From contig OZ246985.1 in assembly GCA_965232615.1 (NCBI GenBank), positions 2,356,001 through 2,420,000 on the forward strand: a stretch of DNA of 64,000 bases. The letters run 5' to 3'. Shown one piece after another: positions 27,333 to 35,772 of the stretch. The notes under the pieces were generated by a model. The model did no database searches. It saw only the letters and a program-made list of their open reading frames with translations, and was not told the origin of the DNA. Source of the stretch: UBA2779 sp965232615. GTDB taxonomy: Bacteria; Spirochaetota; Spirochaetia; DSM-2461. The number at the start of each line of letters is the position of its first letter. Position 1 is the first letter of the stretch. Position numbers and translations under genes: made by a program.

Positions 27333-28002
27333 TTATCCTGACCACTTCCAGATGATTCCTGATAATTTCATCTTCAGGGCGTTCCGATATTGCCTCAGTG
27401 AGGTATTTTACAGCTTCAGAGTTTTTTCCAACTCGGAATAACGCCCAACCCAGAGAATCTTTATATGAAAGATTCTCTGGATTCATCTCTACTGCTTTCC
27501 GGCAGAGTTTCAATGCAAGATCCAGATCTTTTCCGGAATCGGCAAGTATATAACCTAATCCATTAACTGCATTAGAATTATCAATATCCAGCTGCACAGC
27601 TTTTTTATAGCTCTCAAATGCGGAATCTTTGAGTTCCAGCCGCCACTGGCAATACCCAAGAGCAGACCATACCTGTGGAGAATTCATCCCAAGATCAATA
27701 ATATCATTGAGATACCGCAGAGCCTGTTCAATTTCATTATGCCCTACAAGAATCCATGCCAGAAGCATGCGAACTTGATATTGACGTGCCAGGTTAACAT
27801 CATTCCTGAGAACTTGTTCAAAAAGACCAACCGCTTCCTCAGTAATCTGAAGCCTGACATAGCATAAACCCATGTAGTACGCCAGCTCAGAGTCTTCAGC
27901 CGGATCAGTCTCTTCTTTCAGAAACAGCTCCAGAGCTCTGGAATATGATCGCTCATGGTAAAGCGATTTGCCTTTTTCCCGGGCATTCACATTGTCCCCC
28001 AT
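27307..28002 (-). CDS. TPR-repeat protein
   Basis: 231 residues, no signal peptide. Four to five TPR units are visible: SYSRALELFLKEETDPAEDSELAYYMGLCYVRLQITEEA, VGLFEQVLRNDVNLARQYQVRMLLAWILVGHNEIEQALRYL, NSPQVWSALGYCQWRLELKDSAFESYKKAVQLD and ENLSYKDSLGWALFRVGKNSEAVKYLTEAISERP. It is probably a scaffold for the neighbouring TPR/NHL/VWA protein, with which it overlaps. The specific partner is unknown. The 118 bases before galK show nothing recognisable. Confidence 0.75.
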   Translation of the reverse strand: MGDNVNAREKGKSLYHERSYSRALELFLKEETDPAEDSELAYYMGLCYVRLQITEEAVGLFEQVLRNDVNLARQYQVRMLLAWILVGHNEIEQALRYLNDIIDLGMNSPQVWSALGYCQWRLELKDSAFESYKKAVQLDIDNSNAVNGLGYILADSGKDLDLALKLCRKAVEMNPENLSYKDSLGWALFRVGKNSEAVKYLTEAISERPEDEIIRNHLEVVRINDKKKVHN

Positions 28003-28119
28003 ACCTGTCCAATATATCAGTTTATACTGTAATTAGACCAGTTGTTAAGCTGTATCCGGCTTACAATACTGTAGGATACCAGACGATAGTGCAGCGAAAT
28101 TCCTGGCAGGAAGAGAATA

Positions 28120-29295
28120 TCAGGCTTTCATTTCGGGGGATTCACTGGAAAGATGGACACGGGAACCTTCTCCAATCCCAAGGGAAAAAACACTTGCCTT
28201 GAACCCAAAGATTCTATCATACTCCTCCAGACATTCCTCATATCTGTCCCGCATACCTTCATCTATTAATGAAATCGTACAGCCACCATATCCAGAGCCA
28301 ATCATTCTTGAGCCGTAAACACCTTCGGTTTCAATACCGCGTTTTGCCAGCCAATCCAACTCTGGACATGAAATCTCCAGATAATCTCTGAGACTCTCAT
28401 GGGAACGGAAAAGAATGCGCCCTACTTCTTCGTTCATATCGTTAGTTAGTGCATTCCTAAATTCCTGAATTCTCTCATTTTCAGTAACAAAGTGAAGAAC
28501 TACTCTCCTGTGGCGTTCACTGAGCCCTTCAATTATACTGGCAAGATCATCATGCTTCACACTCTGGAAAAGACTTCCGAACCTGGTTAGTCCCAATGCG
28601 GCAGAGCACTCACGACATGCAGTATTTATTTCGTCTTTTTCATCATCACTCATGGTTTCAGTCACTCGGGAGTCTGTTATAAGGATGCCTAACGATGCTG
28701 ATGGGAATGGAATGTATTCAACATCAAGAGATCTCAAATCAATCAGATTCAGATGGTTCCTCCTGGAGAATTGAGCAATCATCGGAGAACAGACTCCTTG
28801 ATGAAGTCCCATGAATTTATTCTCAACTGATTTAGCTGTTCCAATTATCTGGCCATCATTCAGCTTGAAATCGAAAAGAGAATTCAATGCACAAACCGTG
28901 GCTACTATCATAGCTGTTGACGAAGCCAGACCGATACCCATGGGGATCTCACTGAATAGGGTAATATTGATTCCTTTGAACCGGAAACCCAGGTGAATCA
29001 ATTCATCAATCACACCCTTGGAGTAATTGGCCCAGCGATCTTCCCTCTTGAATCTCAGGGCATTGATGGTGATCCTTTTCCGTTCTTTGAGATTGGCAGA
29101 GTAGAAACACAGGGAGTTATCTTTCCGACTGGATACTGACACATAAAAACGCCGGTCAATAGCAAAAGAAAGTACATGACCCCGGCCAAATTCACCATGT
29201 TCCCCAAGCAATTCAATTCCACCTGGAGCACTTGCAATAACTGCGGGATCGATTCCGTATTCTTCTTTATGATGAGCGGTAATTTGATCAATCAA
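28120..29295 (-). CDS. galK: Galactokinase-like GHMP kinase
   Basis: Phosphorylates galactose (or a related sugar) at C1. 391 residues, normal for GalK. GHMP motifs: N-terminal GGIELLGEHGEFGRGHVLSF (family GalK signature is G-R-x-N-L-I-G-E-H-x-D-Y, here with Glu for Arg-x-Asn and GEF for TDY), ATP-binding GIGLASSTAMIVATVCALN (about 118-136) and C-terminal GSGYGGCTISLI (about 340-351). The unusual signature means a different sugar substrate cannot be excluded. It stands alone between two other minus-strand genes. Confidence 0.8.
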   Translation of the reverse strand: MIDQITAHHKEEYGIDPAVIASAPGGIELLGEHGEFGRGHVLSFAIDRRFYVSVSSRKDNSLCFYSANLKERKRITINALRFKREDRWANYSKGVIDELIHLGFRFKGINITLFSEIPMGIGLASSTAMIVATVCALNSLFDFKLNDGQIIGTAKSVENKFMGLHQGVCSPMIAQFSRRNHLNLIDLRSLDVEYIPFPSASLGILITDSRVTETMSDDEKDEINTACRECSAALGLTRFGSLFQSVKHDDLASIIEGLSERHRRVVLHFVTENERIQEFRNALTNDMNEEVGRILFRSHESLRDYLEISCPELDWLAKRGIETEGVYGSRMIGSGYGGCTISLIDEGMRDRYEECLEEYDRIFGFKASVFSLGIGEGSRVHLSSESPEMKA

Positions 29296-29366
29296 AAGAA
29301 TCCGCCACCTTATTTGATATTTGAGTTTATCACGATACTAAGCTGATCAGAATACACGATCAAGTC

Positions 29367-29570
29367 CTACGACTTGATTCCATATTTTCTATTGAATCTT
29401 TCAACACGTCCAGCAGTATCGACAAGTTTCTGTTTGCCTGTGAAAAAAGGATGACAACTTGAACATATTTCAATTTGCATATCTCCAACTGTAGAAAAAG
29501 TTTCAAATGAATTCCCACAGGCACAACTCACCTTCGCTATTTTGTATTCTGGATGGATACCATCTTTCAT
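29367..29570 (-). CDS. rpmE: 50S ribosomal protein L31, zinc-binding type
   Basis: 67 residues. Zinc ribbon Cys pairs SCACGNSF (Cys16/18 region) and EICSSCHPFFTGKQKLVDTAGRVERFNRKYG at the C-terminal half, the hallmark of C+ L31. It lies 5 bases after the rho stop on the same strand, so the two are cotranscribed. Confidence 0.95.
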   Translation of the reverse strand: MKDGIHPEYKIAKVSCACGNSFETFSTVGDMQIEICSSCHPFFTGKQKLVDTAGRVERFNRKYGIKS

Positions 29571-29575
29571 ATATT

Positions 29576-31270
29576 CTACTCCTTAAGTTCCCGGGAACTT
29601 GAGGTATTCATTCCCTTAAGGAAGGCCTCATTATTTCTGGTTTTGCACATCTTGTCAACGATCATCTCAGTTGTTTCCAGATCATCCATGGGACTCATCA
29701 CTTTACGAAGAATCCACATTTTGTTGAGTTCTTCAGATTCAAGGAGTAAATCTTCTTTTCTTGTACTGGATTTCTTAACATTGAATGCTGGATAAACTCG
29801 CCTGTCTGCCAGACGGCGATCCAGGGAAAGTTCCATATTTCCCGTTCCCTTGAATTCTTCAAAAATCACTTCATCCATGCGGCTTCCCGTTTCAATGAGA
29901 GCAGTTGCGACAACTGTGAGGCTTCCACCATTCTCAATGTTGCGTGCCGCCCCGAAAAATCGCTTTGGCTTATGTAGTGCATTGGAGTCTACGCCGCCTG
30001 AAAGGATTTTCCCACTTGTCGGTACCGTCTGGTTGTATGCTCTTGCCAGCCGGGTGATGGAGTCAAGAAGAATCACAACATCTTTTTTGTGCTCCACCAG
30101 ACGTCGAGCTTTTTCGATAACCATTTCCGCTACCTGAACATGCCTTGTGGCCTGTTCATCAAATGTAGAAGCAACAACTTCTCCCTGAACACTGCGCTGC
30201 ATATCAGTCACTTCTTCCGGCCGCTCATCAATAAGCAATACAATGAGATACACTTCAGGATGATTCTCCGTAATTGCATTGGCAATTTTCTGAAGGATGA
30301 TAGTTTTACCTGATTTCGGTGGGGATACGATGAGACCACGCTGTCCCTTTCCGATGGGACAGAAAAGATTGATTATACGAGTTGATGGGTCACCGGCTTC
30401 TGTTTCCATATTCAAACGCTGTGTTGGATATAATGGCGTAAGATTCTCAAAAGAAACACGGCTCTGAGCATCCGCTGGATCACTGAAATTAACATTAACA
30501 ACCCGGAGCATTGCAAAAAACCGCTCTCCTTCCTTAGGTGATCTGATTTGACCATAAACAGTATCACCTGTTCTGAGGTTGAAGAGCCGAATCTGACTTG
30601 GAGAGATATAGACATCATCTGTACCCGGCAGGTACGAATTCTGGGGAGATCGTAGAAATCCATAACCGTCAGGTAAAATCTCCAATGAACCATAGGCGTA
30701 AATAACGCCGCCCTTATCAATGTGTGCTTTCAGAACCTGGAATATAATTTCCTGTTTATTCAGAGAAATCGTGTTTTCCTTTTTGAGTCCTAGATCGGCA
30801 GCCAGCACTCTTATATCAGGCATGGACATTTTGGATAAATCGTTAATACGGATTTTGGGGGCATCAGGATCATGTTTCGGCCCCATGATTATACGATTAT
30901 TAGTCTTTTTCCCCTTCCTTCTGCCTCGAGAGCCGCCATTCCCAGAGGAGGATTTGCTCGCATCAGTATCATTCAGTGAGGAGTCTTCACTGGTGGAATT
31001 TCCCTCCTCGGGATCTGTTTCAGATTCGACAGATTGTGAATCCTGAATGCTCTCAGATTCACCGGGATCAGATGGTATGGAAACATCAGAAACAGATTCA
31101 TCAGCTGGATTATTTTCCTCTGGATTGGCTGCTTCTTCATTGACTGGTGTTTCACCATTAGCTTTGACAACAATAGTCTTCTTTCTTTTTTTCAATTCAC
31201 TTTTAACTTCTGTCACAATATCCTGATTATTGAAGTCGAGTTCGTATTGCTTCATTGAGCTTTCAGACAC
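29576..31270 (-). CDS. rho: Transcription termination factor Rho
   Basis: 564 residues, longer than E. coli Rho (about 419) because of an N-terminal extension (about 1-130) rich in Asp, Glu, Asn and Ser that ends in a Gly/Arg/Lys patch (GNGGSRGRRKGKKTNNR). The core has the N-terminal Rho domain (DLSKMSMPDIRVLAADLGL), the RNA-binding OB fold (YGFLRSPQNSYLPGTDDVYVSP-like), Walker A SPPKSGKTIILQ, LIDERPEEVTDMQ and the Q/R loops (SGGVDSNALHKPKRFFGAARNIENGGS). GTG start at 31270 with AAGGA 7 bases upstream. Such extensions are known from several phyla and can bind RNA or phase-separate; that role is inferred here. Confidence 0.95.
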   Translation of the reverse strand: MSESSMKQYELDFNNQDIVTEVKSELKKRKKTIVVKANGETPVNEEAANPEENNPADESVSDVSIPSDPGESESIQDSQSVESETDPEEGNSTSEDSSLNDTDASKSSSGNGGSRGRRKGKKTNNRIIMGPKHDPDAPKIRINDLSKMSMPDIRVLAADLGLKKENTISLNKQEIIFQVLKAHIDKGGVIYAYGSLEILPDGYGFLRSPQNSYLPGTDDVYISPSQIRLFNLRTGDTVYGQIRSPKEGERFFAMLRVVNVNFSDPADAQSRVSFENLTPLYPTQRLNMETEAGDPSTRIINLFCPIGKGQRGLIVSPPKSGKTIILQKIANAITENHPEVYLIVLLIDERPEEVTDMQRSVQGEVVASTFDEQATRHVQVAEMVIEKARRLVEHKKDVVILLDSITRLARAYNQTVPTSGKILSGGVDSNALHKPKRFFGAARNIENGGSLTVVATALIETGSRMDEVIFEEFKGTGNMELSLDRRLADRRVYPAFNVKKSSTRKEDLLLESEELNKMWILRKVMSPMDDLETTEMIVDKMCKTRNNEAFLKGMNTSSSRELKE

Positions 31271-31539
31271 ATTTCAATCCTTATATGTTATGTAAAATAG
31301 ATTTGCTTTTCCTCTCCAACAGGAAATGAATTCAATTCGCATAGTTATTTGATGTGGTTTTCAACTCTCAGTGATACTTGCACTGGGAGGCTGTACTATA
31401 AAAAAAACCTGGCTGTGATTCAATAATGTTACTCTGGTTGCTATCATATATCAGTAATCCACCATGTGTCAAGACATGAGATTCCTCAACAGCCGGTGAA
31501 GAATCTCTATTTCGAAAGGGATTGACATATCTCACAGTT

Positions 31540-31953
31540 TTATTCGACACGATTCAAAGATTTCTTCAAACTCTCGGCAGGCATTGAGAATATATCAATA
31601 ATGTTTGGATCCTCCAGCATCTCACACTGTCCCTGGATACTTGTACCATCGGCGACGATGAGATTGGGACAGCTGATATCGCCGATTATTCGGCCACCGC
31701 TGAGAATTTCCAATCTCTTTTCAACTTGAACATTGCCCTTAATCTTCCCACATACCACCAATGTACCGGCCTTGATATTGGCCGTCACCACCGCATCTGT
31801 ATCGATCAGCAGGAACCCCTGTGATTCAACAACCCCATTAAATGTACCGGAAATTTTCAGAGATTCAGTAAAAAACAGTTCACCATTGAATTCCGTTTCA
31901 CGGCCGAAAACCGTTTTGATTCTGCGTGAGAATTGTTCACTCATACCAGGCAT
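31540..31953 (-). CDS. Bactofilin (polymer-forming cytoskeletal protein)
   Basis: 137 residues forming the beta-helical bactofilin core: GELFFTESLKISGTFNGVVESQGFLLIDTDAVVTANIKAGTLVVCGKIKGNVQVEKRLEILSGGRIIGDISCPNLIVADGTSIQG, with the hydrophobic repeat every few residues. Bactofilins polymerise at the membrane and help set cell shape. It lies 3 bases after the cyclase-tail gene. Confidence 0.9.
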   Translation of the reverse strand: MPGMSEQFSRRIKTVFGRETEFNGELFFTESLKISGTFNGVVESQGFLLIDTDAVVTANIKAGTLVVCGKIKGNVQVEKRLEILSGGRIIGDISCPNLIVADGTSIQGQCEMLEDPNIIDIFSMPAESLKKSLNRVE

Positions 31954-31956
31954 AAG

Positions 31957-32178
31957 TCATTTTGTTTTCATCTCAAATACACCATCCCAGTCTCCTGGTG
32001 GAGGATCAACAAGAAAGAGTTTACAACGCTCACAGAAAACCTGTGAAGGACCATCTTCCGGATCAAGGTCACAAGCTGCATTAAAAAAGCTCAGTGCATT
32101 GATGAAATCACATTTCCTGTACAGGTTACGTCCTTGAGAAAACAGCTGCAATACTTCGCTCTTTGTAGCACTTATCAT
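31957..32178 (-). CDS. Small TPR-like protein resembling the C-terminal tail of adenylate/guanylate cyclases
   Basis: 73 residues: one TPR-like hairpin (LFSQGRNLYRKCDFINALSFFNAACDLDPEDG) followed by FCERCKLFLVDPPPGDWDGVFEMKTK. In class III cyclases the same order (F..AL..F..A..L.P.DGPS..F..RC..PP..WDGV....K) is found after the catalytic domain. Here it stands alone. It overlaps the response regulator stop by 4 bases, so the two are coupled. A role as a partner of the regulator is inference. Confidence 0.65.
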   Translation of the reverse strand: MISATKSEVLQLFSQGRNLYRKCDFINALSFFNAACDLDPEDGPSQVFCERCKLFLVDPPPGDWDGVFEMKTK

Positions 32179-32906
32179 ATGGAGGATGTCTCTCCATTAT
32201 GCAAACTGCGGAAATGTTCACGGAACCGATCATCCAATTCATTAAGGGATAATTCAGCTTTCTCCACATCTCCTGTAGACTCCTGCAATTTCTTAACTTC
32301 GTCTTCCAGACCGCCAAGGGCAGCCAGGGTTTGTTCAGTTTCAACCAGAACCTGCAGTTTGAATGATTCAACTGCTCCTGGATCAGCAATATCAAGTTTC
32401 TTTGCCGAATCAATCAAATCAATAACAGGCTGCTTCAAGTGTTCTGTAAAAAAGACTAAGGACTTATTGAGAGAATCTGTGAGGGCTAATCGTTTCTCTT
32501 TGAGCAGAACCTGTCTGGAAAGTTCATGGCTGCGGAGTACAGCACGAATACGGGCAAGAACTTCAGAGAAATTGAACGGTTTGATTATGTAGTCATCAAT
32601 ACCAAGCTCATAACCTTCAATCTTATCCTTCACTGCATCCATAGCAGAAAACATTATTATTGGAATATCCTTAAACGCAGCAAATGCTTCATCTTTTTTG
32701 AGCATTTTGGTGAGTTCCCAGCCAGTTAGGCGTGGCATAATATTATCTAAAACAATCAAGTCGGGGATATATTTTTTTATCATATCCAGACCCTCTTCAC
32801 CACTCGATGCTGTCAGGATATTGAAGCCCAGACGGGAAAGCATTGCATCGAAGAGATCCAGATTGATCTGCTCATCATCAATAATGAGAATTGTCTTTTT
32901 ATCCAT
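32175..32906 (-). CDS. Response regulator with coiled-coil output region
   Basis: 243 residues from ATG at 32906. Receiver domain with acidic pocket D10-D11, phospho-acceptor D54 (LIVLDNIMPRLTGWE), then a Thr/Ser/Lys block with IIKPFNFSEVLARI. After about residue 125 comes an amphipathic, mostly helical region (LKEKRLALTDSLNKSLVFFTEHLKQPVIDLID...EVKKLQESTGDVEKAELSLNELDDRFREHFRSL) without DNA-binding domain. The ribosome site CAGGA precedes the ATG, which overlaps the HU gene's TAA by one base. A start at 32924 is also in frame but lacks this site. Confidence 0.88.
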   Translation of the reverse strand: MDKKTILIIDDEQINLDLFDAMLSRLGFNILTASSGEEGLDMIKKYIPDLIVLDNIMPRLTGWELTKMLKKDEAFAAFKDIPIIMFSAMDAVKDKIEGYELGIDDYIIKPFNFSEVLARIRAVLRSHELSRQVLLKEKRLALTDSLNKSLVFFTEHLKQPVIDLIDSAKKLDIADPGAVESFKLQVLVETEQTLAALGGLEDEVKKLQESTGDVEKAELSLNELDDRFREHFRSLHNGETSSI

Positions 32907-33220
32907 TAATTCCTGAGATCCCATGCCATATTCTTCAGATCCTTACCAGGACGAAAGACCGGAACTCCATGTGTTTTAACATGCACTATAGCCCCGTTCC
33001 TGGGATTCCTTGCTTTTTCTCTACCCTTTCTGGTACGGATTTCAAATGTTCCCAACCCTCGCAATTCAACAATTCTGTCTTCAGAAAGGCCATTTTTAAC
33101 TTCATCGAAAAAAGCATCGATAACTCTGTGGATTTCTTTACGCTGAATCCCTGATTTCTCATAGATATTCTCTATAATCTCAGCCTTGGTTTTCTTTGAG
33201 CGAGCATCATTATTAGCCAT
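32906..33220 (-). CDS. HU/IHF-family DNA-binding protein
   Basis: 104 residues. Helical N-terminus (KKTKAEIIENIYEKSGIQRKEIHRVIDAFFDEVKNGL), then beta-arm region VELRGLGTFEIRTRKGREKARNPRNG and a C-terminal PVFRPGKDLKNMAW. The Pro in RNPRNG at the arm tip, which intercalates in DNA, is present. The N-terminal Lys/Asn-rich extension is longer than in E. coli HU. It is the first gene of the regulator/bactofilin/rho group. Confidence 0.93.
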   Translation of the reverse strand: MANNDARSKKTKAEIIENIYEKSGIQRKEIHRVIDAFFDEVKNGLSEDRIVELRGLGTFEIRTRKGREKARNPRNGAIVHVKTHGVPVFRPGKDLKNMAWDLRN

Positions 33221-33371
33221 TGAAATCCTCCTTATTGACCACTGTCAAGAACCTTTCCAGAAACTCGTGCATGAGAACCATATCGCCAATTATAAGTATC
33301 CATCATGACCTTTACTCTGGAGATCTTTCTGTTTCCTGCTCAAATACCCCCTCAAGACAGGCTCTTTTTCA

Positions 33372-33635
33372 TTATCCCAGTGATGCCAGACGTTTATACA
33401 TTCTAGACTTCTTTCTTGCCGAGGTATTTGGATGGTACAATCCTTTCTGAGCAGCTGTATCTATCAACTTCACAAAATCCCTATACTTGATTTCTGCCCC
33501 TGCCCTATCATTCTTCTCGACAGCTGATTCAAAAGTTTTAACACTGGTTCTGACCTGACTGCGAACGGATCGATTACGAGCTCGGATTCTGAGACTCTGT
33601 CTGCACCTCTTGGCAGCACCTTTGGTATCAGGCAT
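33372..33635 (-). CDS. rpsT: 30S ribosomal protein S20
   Basis: 87 residues, a helical and highly basic protein: KGAAKRCRQSLRIRARNRSVRSQVRTSVKTFESAVEKNDRAGAEIKYRDFVKLIDTAAQKGLYHPNTSARKKSRMYKRLASLG. The conserved block AAQKGxxHxNxAxRKKSRLxxRL is at the C-terminus. GGGAG lies 6 bases before the ATG. The gap from here to HU (33221-33371) holds no gene that I can see. Confidence 0.95.
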   Translation of the reverse strand: MPDTKGAAKRCRQSLRIRARNRSVRSQVRTSVKTFESAVEKNDRAGAEIKYRDFVKLIDTAAQKGLYHPNTSARKKSRMYKRLASLG

Positions 33636-33724
33636 TTCATACTCCCTGTTGTCGGGGTAATGTCAATCCCCCTATTTTCATTTGAATTCTCTCATGTCAT
33701 CGATGAGAATTCCTGGATTCATAA

Positions 33725-33895
33725 TTAATCAAAGTCCCGAGGCCGTCGTTCTTCCCGCTTGCACTTCTCACAACTTGCAAAATGCTTCATCCGGCCATTT
33801 GTGAAAACAAATCGCATTTTCACCTCACCGCCACAAGGACAGATAAATTTTTGAGTTCCTATAGCAACACGTGCATTTTTACTGGTTCCTGCCAT
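33725..33895 (-). CDS. Small zinc-ribbon protein (short conserved-type ORF)
   Basis: 56 residues. Reads MAGTSKNARVAIGTQKF then ICPCGGEVKMRFVFTNGRMKHFASCEKCKREERRPRDFD, with a C-x-C pair (Cys19, Cys21) and C-x2-C pair (Cys42, Cys45) spaced as in a zinc ribbon. AAGGAG stands 6 bases before the ATG. A promoter-like sequence lies upstream (33930-33959). No function is recognised. The ribbon and basic tail suggest nucleic acid or ribosome binding, but this is inference. Confidence 0.75.
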   Translation of the reverse strand: MAGTSKNARVAIGTQKFICPCGGEVKMRFVFTNGRMKHFASCEKCKREERRPRDFD

Positions 33896-33929
33896 GGAAT
33901 ACTCCTTAAATCTTCAATTGATTAAAATG

Positions 33930-33959
33930 ATACTATCAAGAGTGTCAGAAACATGTCAA
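33930..33959 (-). promoter_or_regulatory. Probable promoter of the zinc-ribbon gene
   Basis: Minus-strand TTGACA (33959-33954), 18-base spacer, TAGTAT (33935-33930), about 35 bases before the ATG at 33895. Confidence 0.5.
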
Positions 33960-34018
33960 TAAGAGTTATCCTTTCTGACCTGTATTTCACCATGTTTTTC
34001 TGAGTTCTCAAAGCTGTT

Positions 34019-34756
34019 TCAGGAAGGACTCTTCCGACTGTCTTCATCATAATTATCCTTTTCAAATGCCAGACAACACAGTAAACGTCCACATGCTCCT
34101 GATATTTTGTGAGAATTAAGTGAAAGATGCTGTTCCTTCGCCATTTTGATCGTAACGGGTTCCAGACGGTCGGTCACCCCATGGCAACAACAAATCCTCC
34201 CACATACTGCCAATCCGCCGATAACACGAGAACTATCCCGAATACCAATTTGCCTGAGCTCTATTCGCATTTTATAGAAATTAGCAAGTTCCTGTACTAA
34301 TTCTCTGAAATCAATTCGATTCTCCGCATTGAAGAAAAAAACAAGTCTCTGTTCGTTCAAAACAAAATGGGCTTCAATGAGTTTCATAGGTAGTCCAAAT
34401 CTATCGATTCGTTCCTGACAGATTTCATACGCATTTTCTTCTTCAACAGCTAATTTTTCTCTTCGGGAGAAATCCTGGTCATTGGCCAGACGTTCAATTC
34501 TACGTATTGGCGTCATGGAAGCATTTTCAATACTGGTGATAGGACCAAGGATCCGTGCTAAATCATTACCATAACGGGTATTAGCAATAACGAAGTCTCC
34601 ACAGGAAAGAGAAATATCCTTCGGTGCGGCACAGAACTCAAATTCATTAATTGATACGACTCGCATCCGCCAGAGATTTTCAGGGATCGTCTTCATGCCT
34701 GGACCAGAGTTTTGATCAAGCTGTTGTTTATCATCTGGATACATGTGTTTTCTCAT
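34019..34756 (-). CDS. PSP1 domain protein, RicT/YaaT-like
   Basis: 245 residues. C-terminal PSP1 domain with CGRICCCHGVTDRLEPVTIKMAKEQHLSLNSHKISGACGRLLCCLAFE, whose clustered cysteines match YaaT/RicT. In Bacillus RicT works with RicA and RicF in RNase Y-dependent mRNA processing through Fe-S clusters. Partner genes are not seen here, so that role is inferred. It follows yaaR on the same strand. Confidence 0.87.
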   Translation of the reverse strand: MRKHMYPDDKQQLDQNSGPGMKTIPENLWRMRVVSINEFEFCAAPKDISLSCGDFVIANTRYGNDLARILGPITSIENASMTPIRRIERLANDQDFSRREKLAVEEENAYEICQERIDRFGLPMKLIEAHFVLNEQRLVFFFNAENRIDFRELVQELANFYKMRIELRQIGIRDSSRVIGGLAVCGRICCCHGVTDRLEPVTIKMAKEQHLSLNSHKISGACGRLLCCLAFEKDNYDEDSRKSPS

Positions 34757-34771
34757 TCCGTCATCAATTCC

Positions 34772-35284
34772 TCAACCTGCAAGATCAACAATGAGTCCAT
34801 GAATCTCATTTATTCTTCTCAATATCTCCAATTGATCGGCTTGATTACTGAGAACATGTTTCGCGAGATTTTCCAGTTTGTTATCAATAATCCTGATTAC
34901 AACATACTTTTTCTGCTGCAATGTTCTGGGGTTTCGTATTCCAACTGTATCTTCAACTTCAACACTTTGATCAAGGATGAACCGGAGAAAGCTTCGAATT
35001 GACCTTTTATATTCCTTTAAAGGCCCCATAACTGAATCCTTCAGCAGGGCCTCACCTGTTTCATGAATCTCGTCCAGTAATCCTTCCAGAGTTTCAGTTC
35101 CATCCAACTCCGGAAGGTTTATGCCTGTAGCTTCAACAGAATTTATACTCGCTTCCGATACACTGTGCAGTGTGCTCCTGAAACTCGCTGCTGATTTCCT
35201 TCCTGGTTTTACATTTTTACGTTTTTTCCTTCCTTCCAGAGAATCAAGATTTCTTCCAATTTGATTCAGTCTCTCAATATCCAT
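34772..35284 (-). CDS. YaaR-family protein (DUF327)
   Basis: 170 residues from ATG at 35284, which has GAGGAGG 3 bases upstream. Helical: ELDGTETLEGLLDEIHETGEALLKDSVMGPLKEYKRSIRSFLRFILDQSVEVEDTVG, then QQKKYVVIRIIDNKLENLAKHVLSNQADQLEILRRINEIHGLIVDL. A longer in-frame version to 35395 runs through a family 2 repeat end and into bactofilin and is unlikely. The yaaR/yaaT order is shared with Firmicutes; function unknown. Confidence 0.8.
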   Translation of the reverse strand: MDIERLNQIGRNLDSLEGRKKRKNVKPGRKSAASFRSTLHSVSEASINSVEATGINLPELDGTETLEGLLDEIHETGEALLKDSVMGPLKEYKRSIRSFLRFILDQSVEVEDTVGIRNPRTLQQKKYVVIRIIDNKLENLAKHVLSNQADQLEILRRINEIHGLIVDLAG

Positions 35285-35309
35285 AAACCTCCTCACAGGA
35301 AAGAATTCC

Positions 35310-35327
35310 AGGAGTCTGTCGGACTCC
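35310..35327. repeat. Solo family 2 end
   Basis: AGGAGTCTGTCGGACTCC, a self-complementary-looking end of family 2, between bactofilin and the YaaR gene. No second end is visible. Confidence 0.5.
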
Positions 35328-35354
35328 AAGGATATGGCTGAAGTATGAGCAATC

Positions 35355-35765
35355 CTATCCTCCCCAATCAATAGAAAAAAGTTTGGAATCGTCATTCTTT
35401 GCCATCGCTATAATGCTTTCATCTTCAGAGATTGTACAATGGCCATGAAGGATCACACCATCCTCAATTATGATATTGGGCGATTGGATATTTCCTATAA
35501 CTATACTTGTGGATAACAGGACGATTTTTGATCTAGCTCCAAGATTTCCTTTGACTATACCTCCAACCACAATCATATCGGCTTCGATAAGGCACATGGC
35601 TCTACCAGATTTCCCTACTAGAACTCGGCCATCAGTTCTGATTTTTCCTTCAAAATCACCATCAATCCGAAGAAGTCCCTGAAGATCCAGGTCTCCACGG
35701 AAACGAGAACCCTCACCGATAATGGAATTGATAAGAATTTGATCTCTTCCCGAATTCCTCATCAC
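35355..35765 (-). CDS. Bactofilin, second copy
   Basis: 136 residues of the bactofilin beta-helix (LINSIIGEGSRFRGDLDLQGLLRIDGDFEGKIRTDGRVLVGKSGRAMCLIEADMIVVGGIVKGNLGARSKIVLLSTSIVIGNIQSPNIIIEDG). It lies 7 bases after the M23 peptidase gene. Bactofilin next to an LytM/M23 protein is a known arrangement (BacA-LmdC and similar pairs) in which the filament positions a wall enzyme. Confidence 0.9.
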   Translation of the reverse strand: MMRNSGRDQILINSIIGEGSRFRGDLDLQGLLRIDGDFEGKIRTDGRVLVGKSGRAMCLIEADMIVVGGIVKGNLGARSKIVLLSTSIVIGNIQSPNIIIEDGVILHGHCTISEDESIIAMAKNDDSKLFSIDWGG

Positions 35766-35772
35766 TCATTAC

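Noticed and set aside
31368..31550. 60-codon GTG ORF after bactofilin, overlapping its stop
   Set aside because: No domain, no clear ribosome site, and composition is unlike its neighbours. Translational coupling is conceivable but unsupported.
34772..35395. Longer YaaR reading frame starting at 35395
   Set aside because: The extension runs through a family 2 end and the bactofilin gene; a good start with GAGGAGG exists at 35284.
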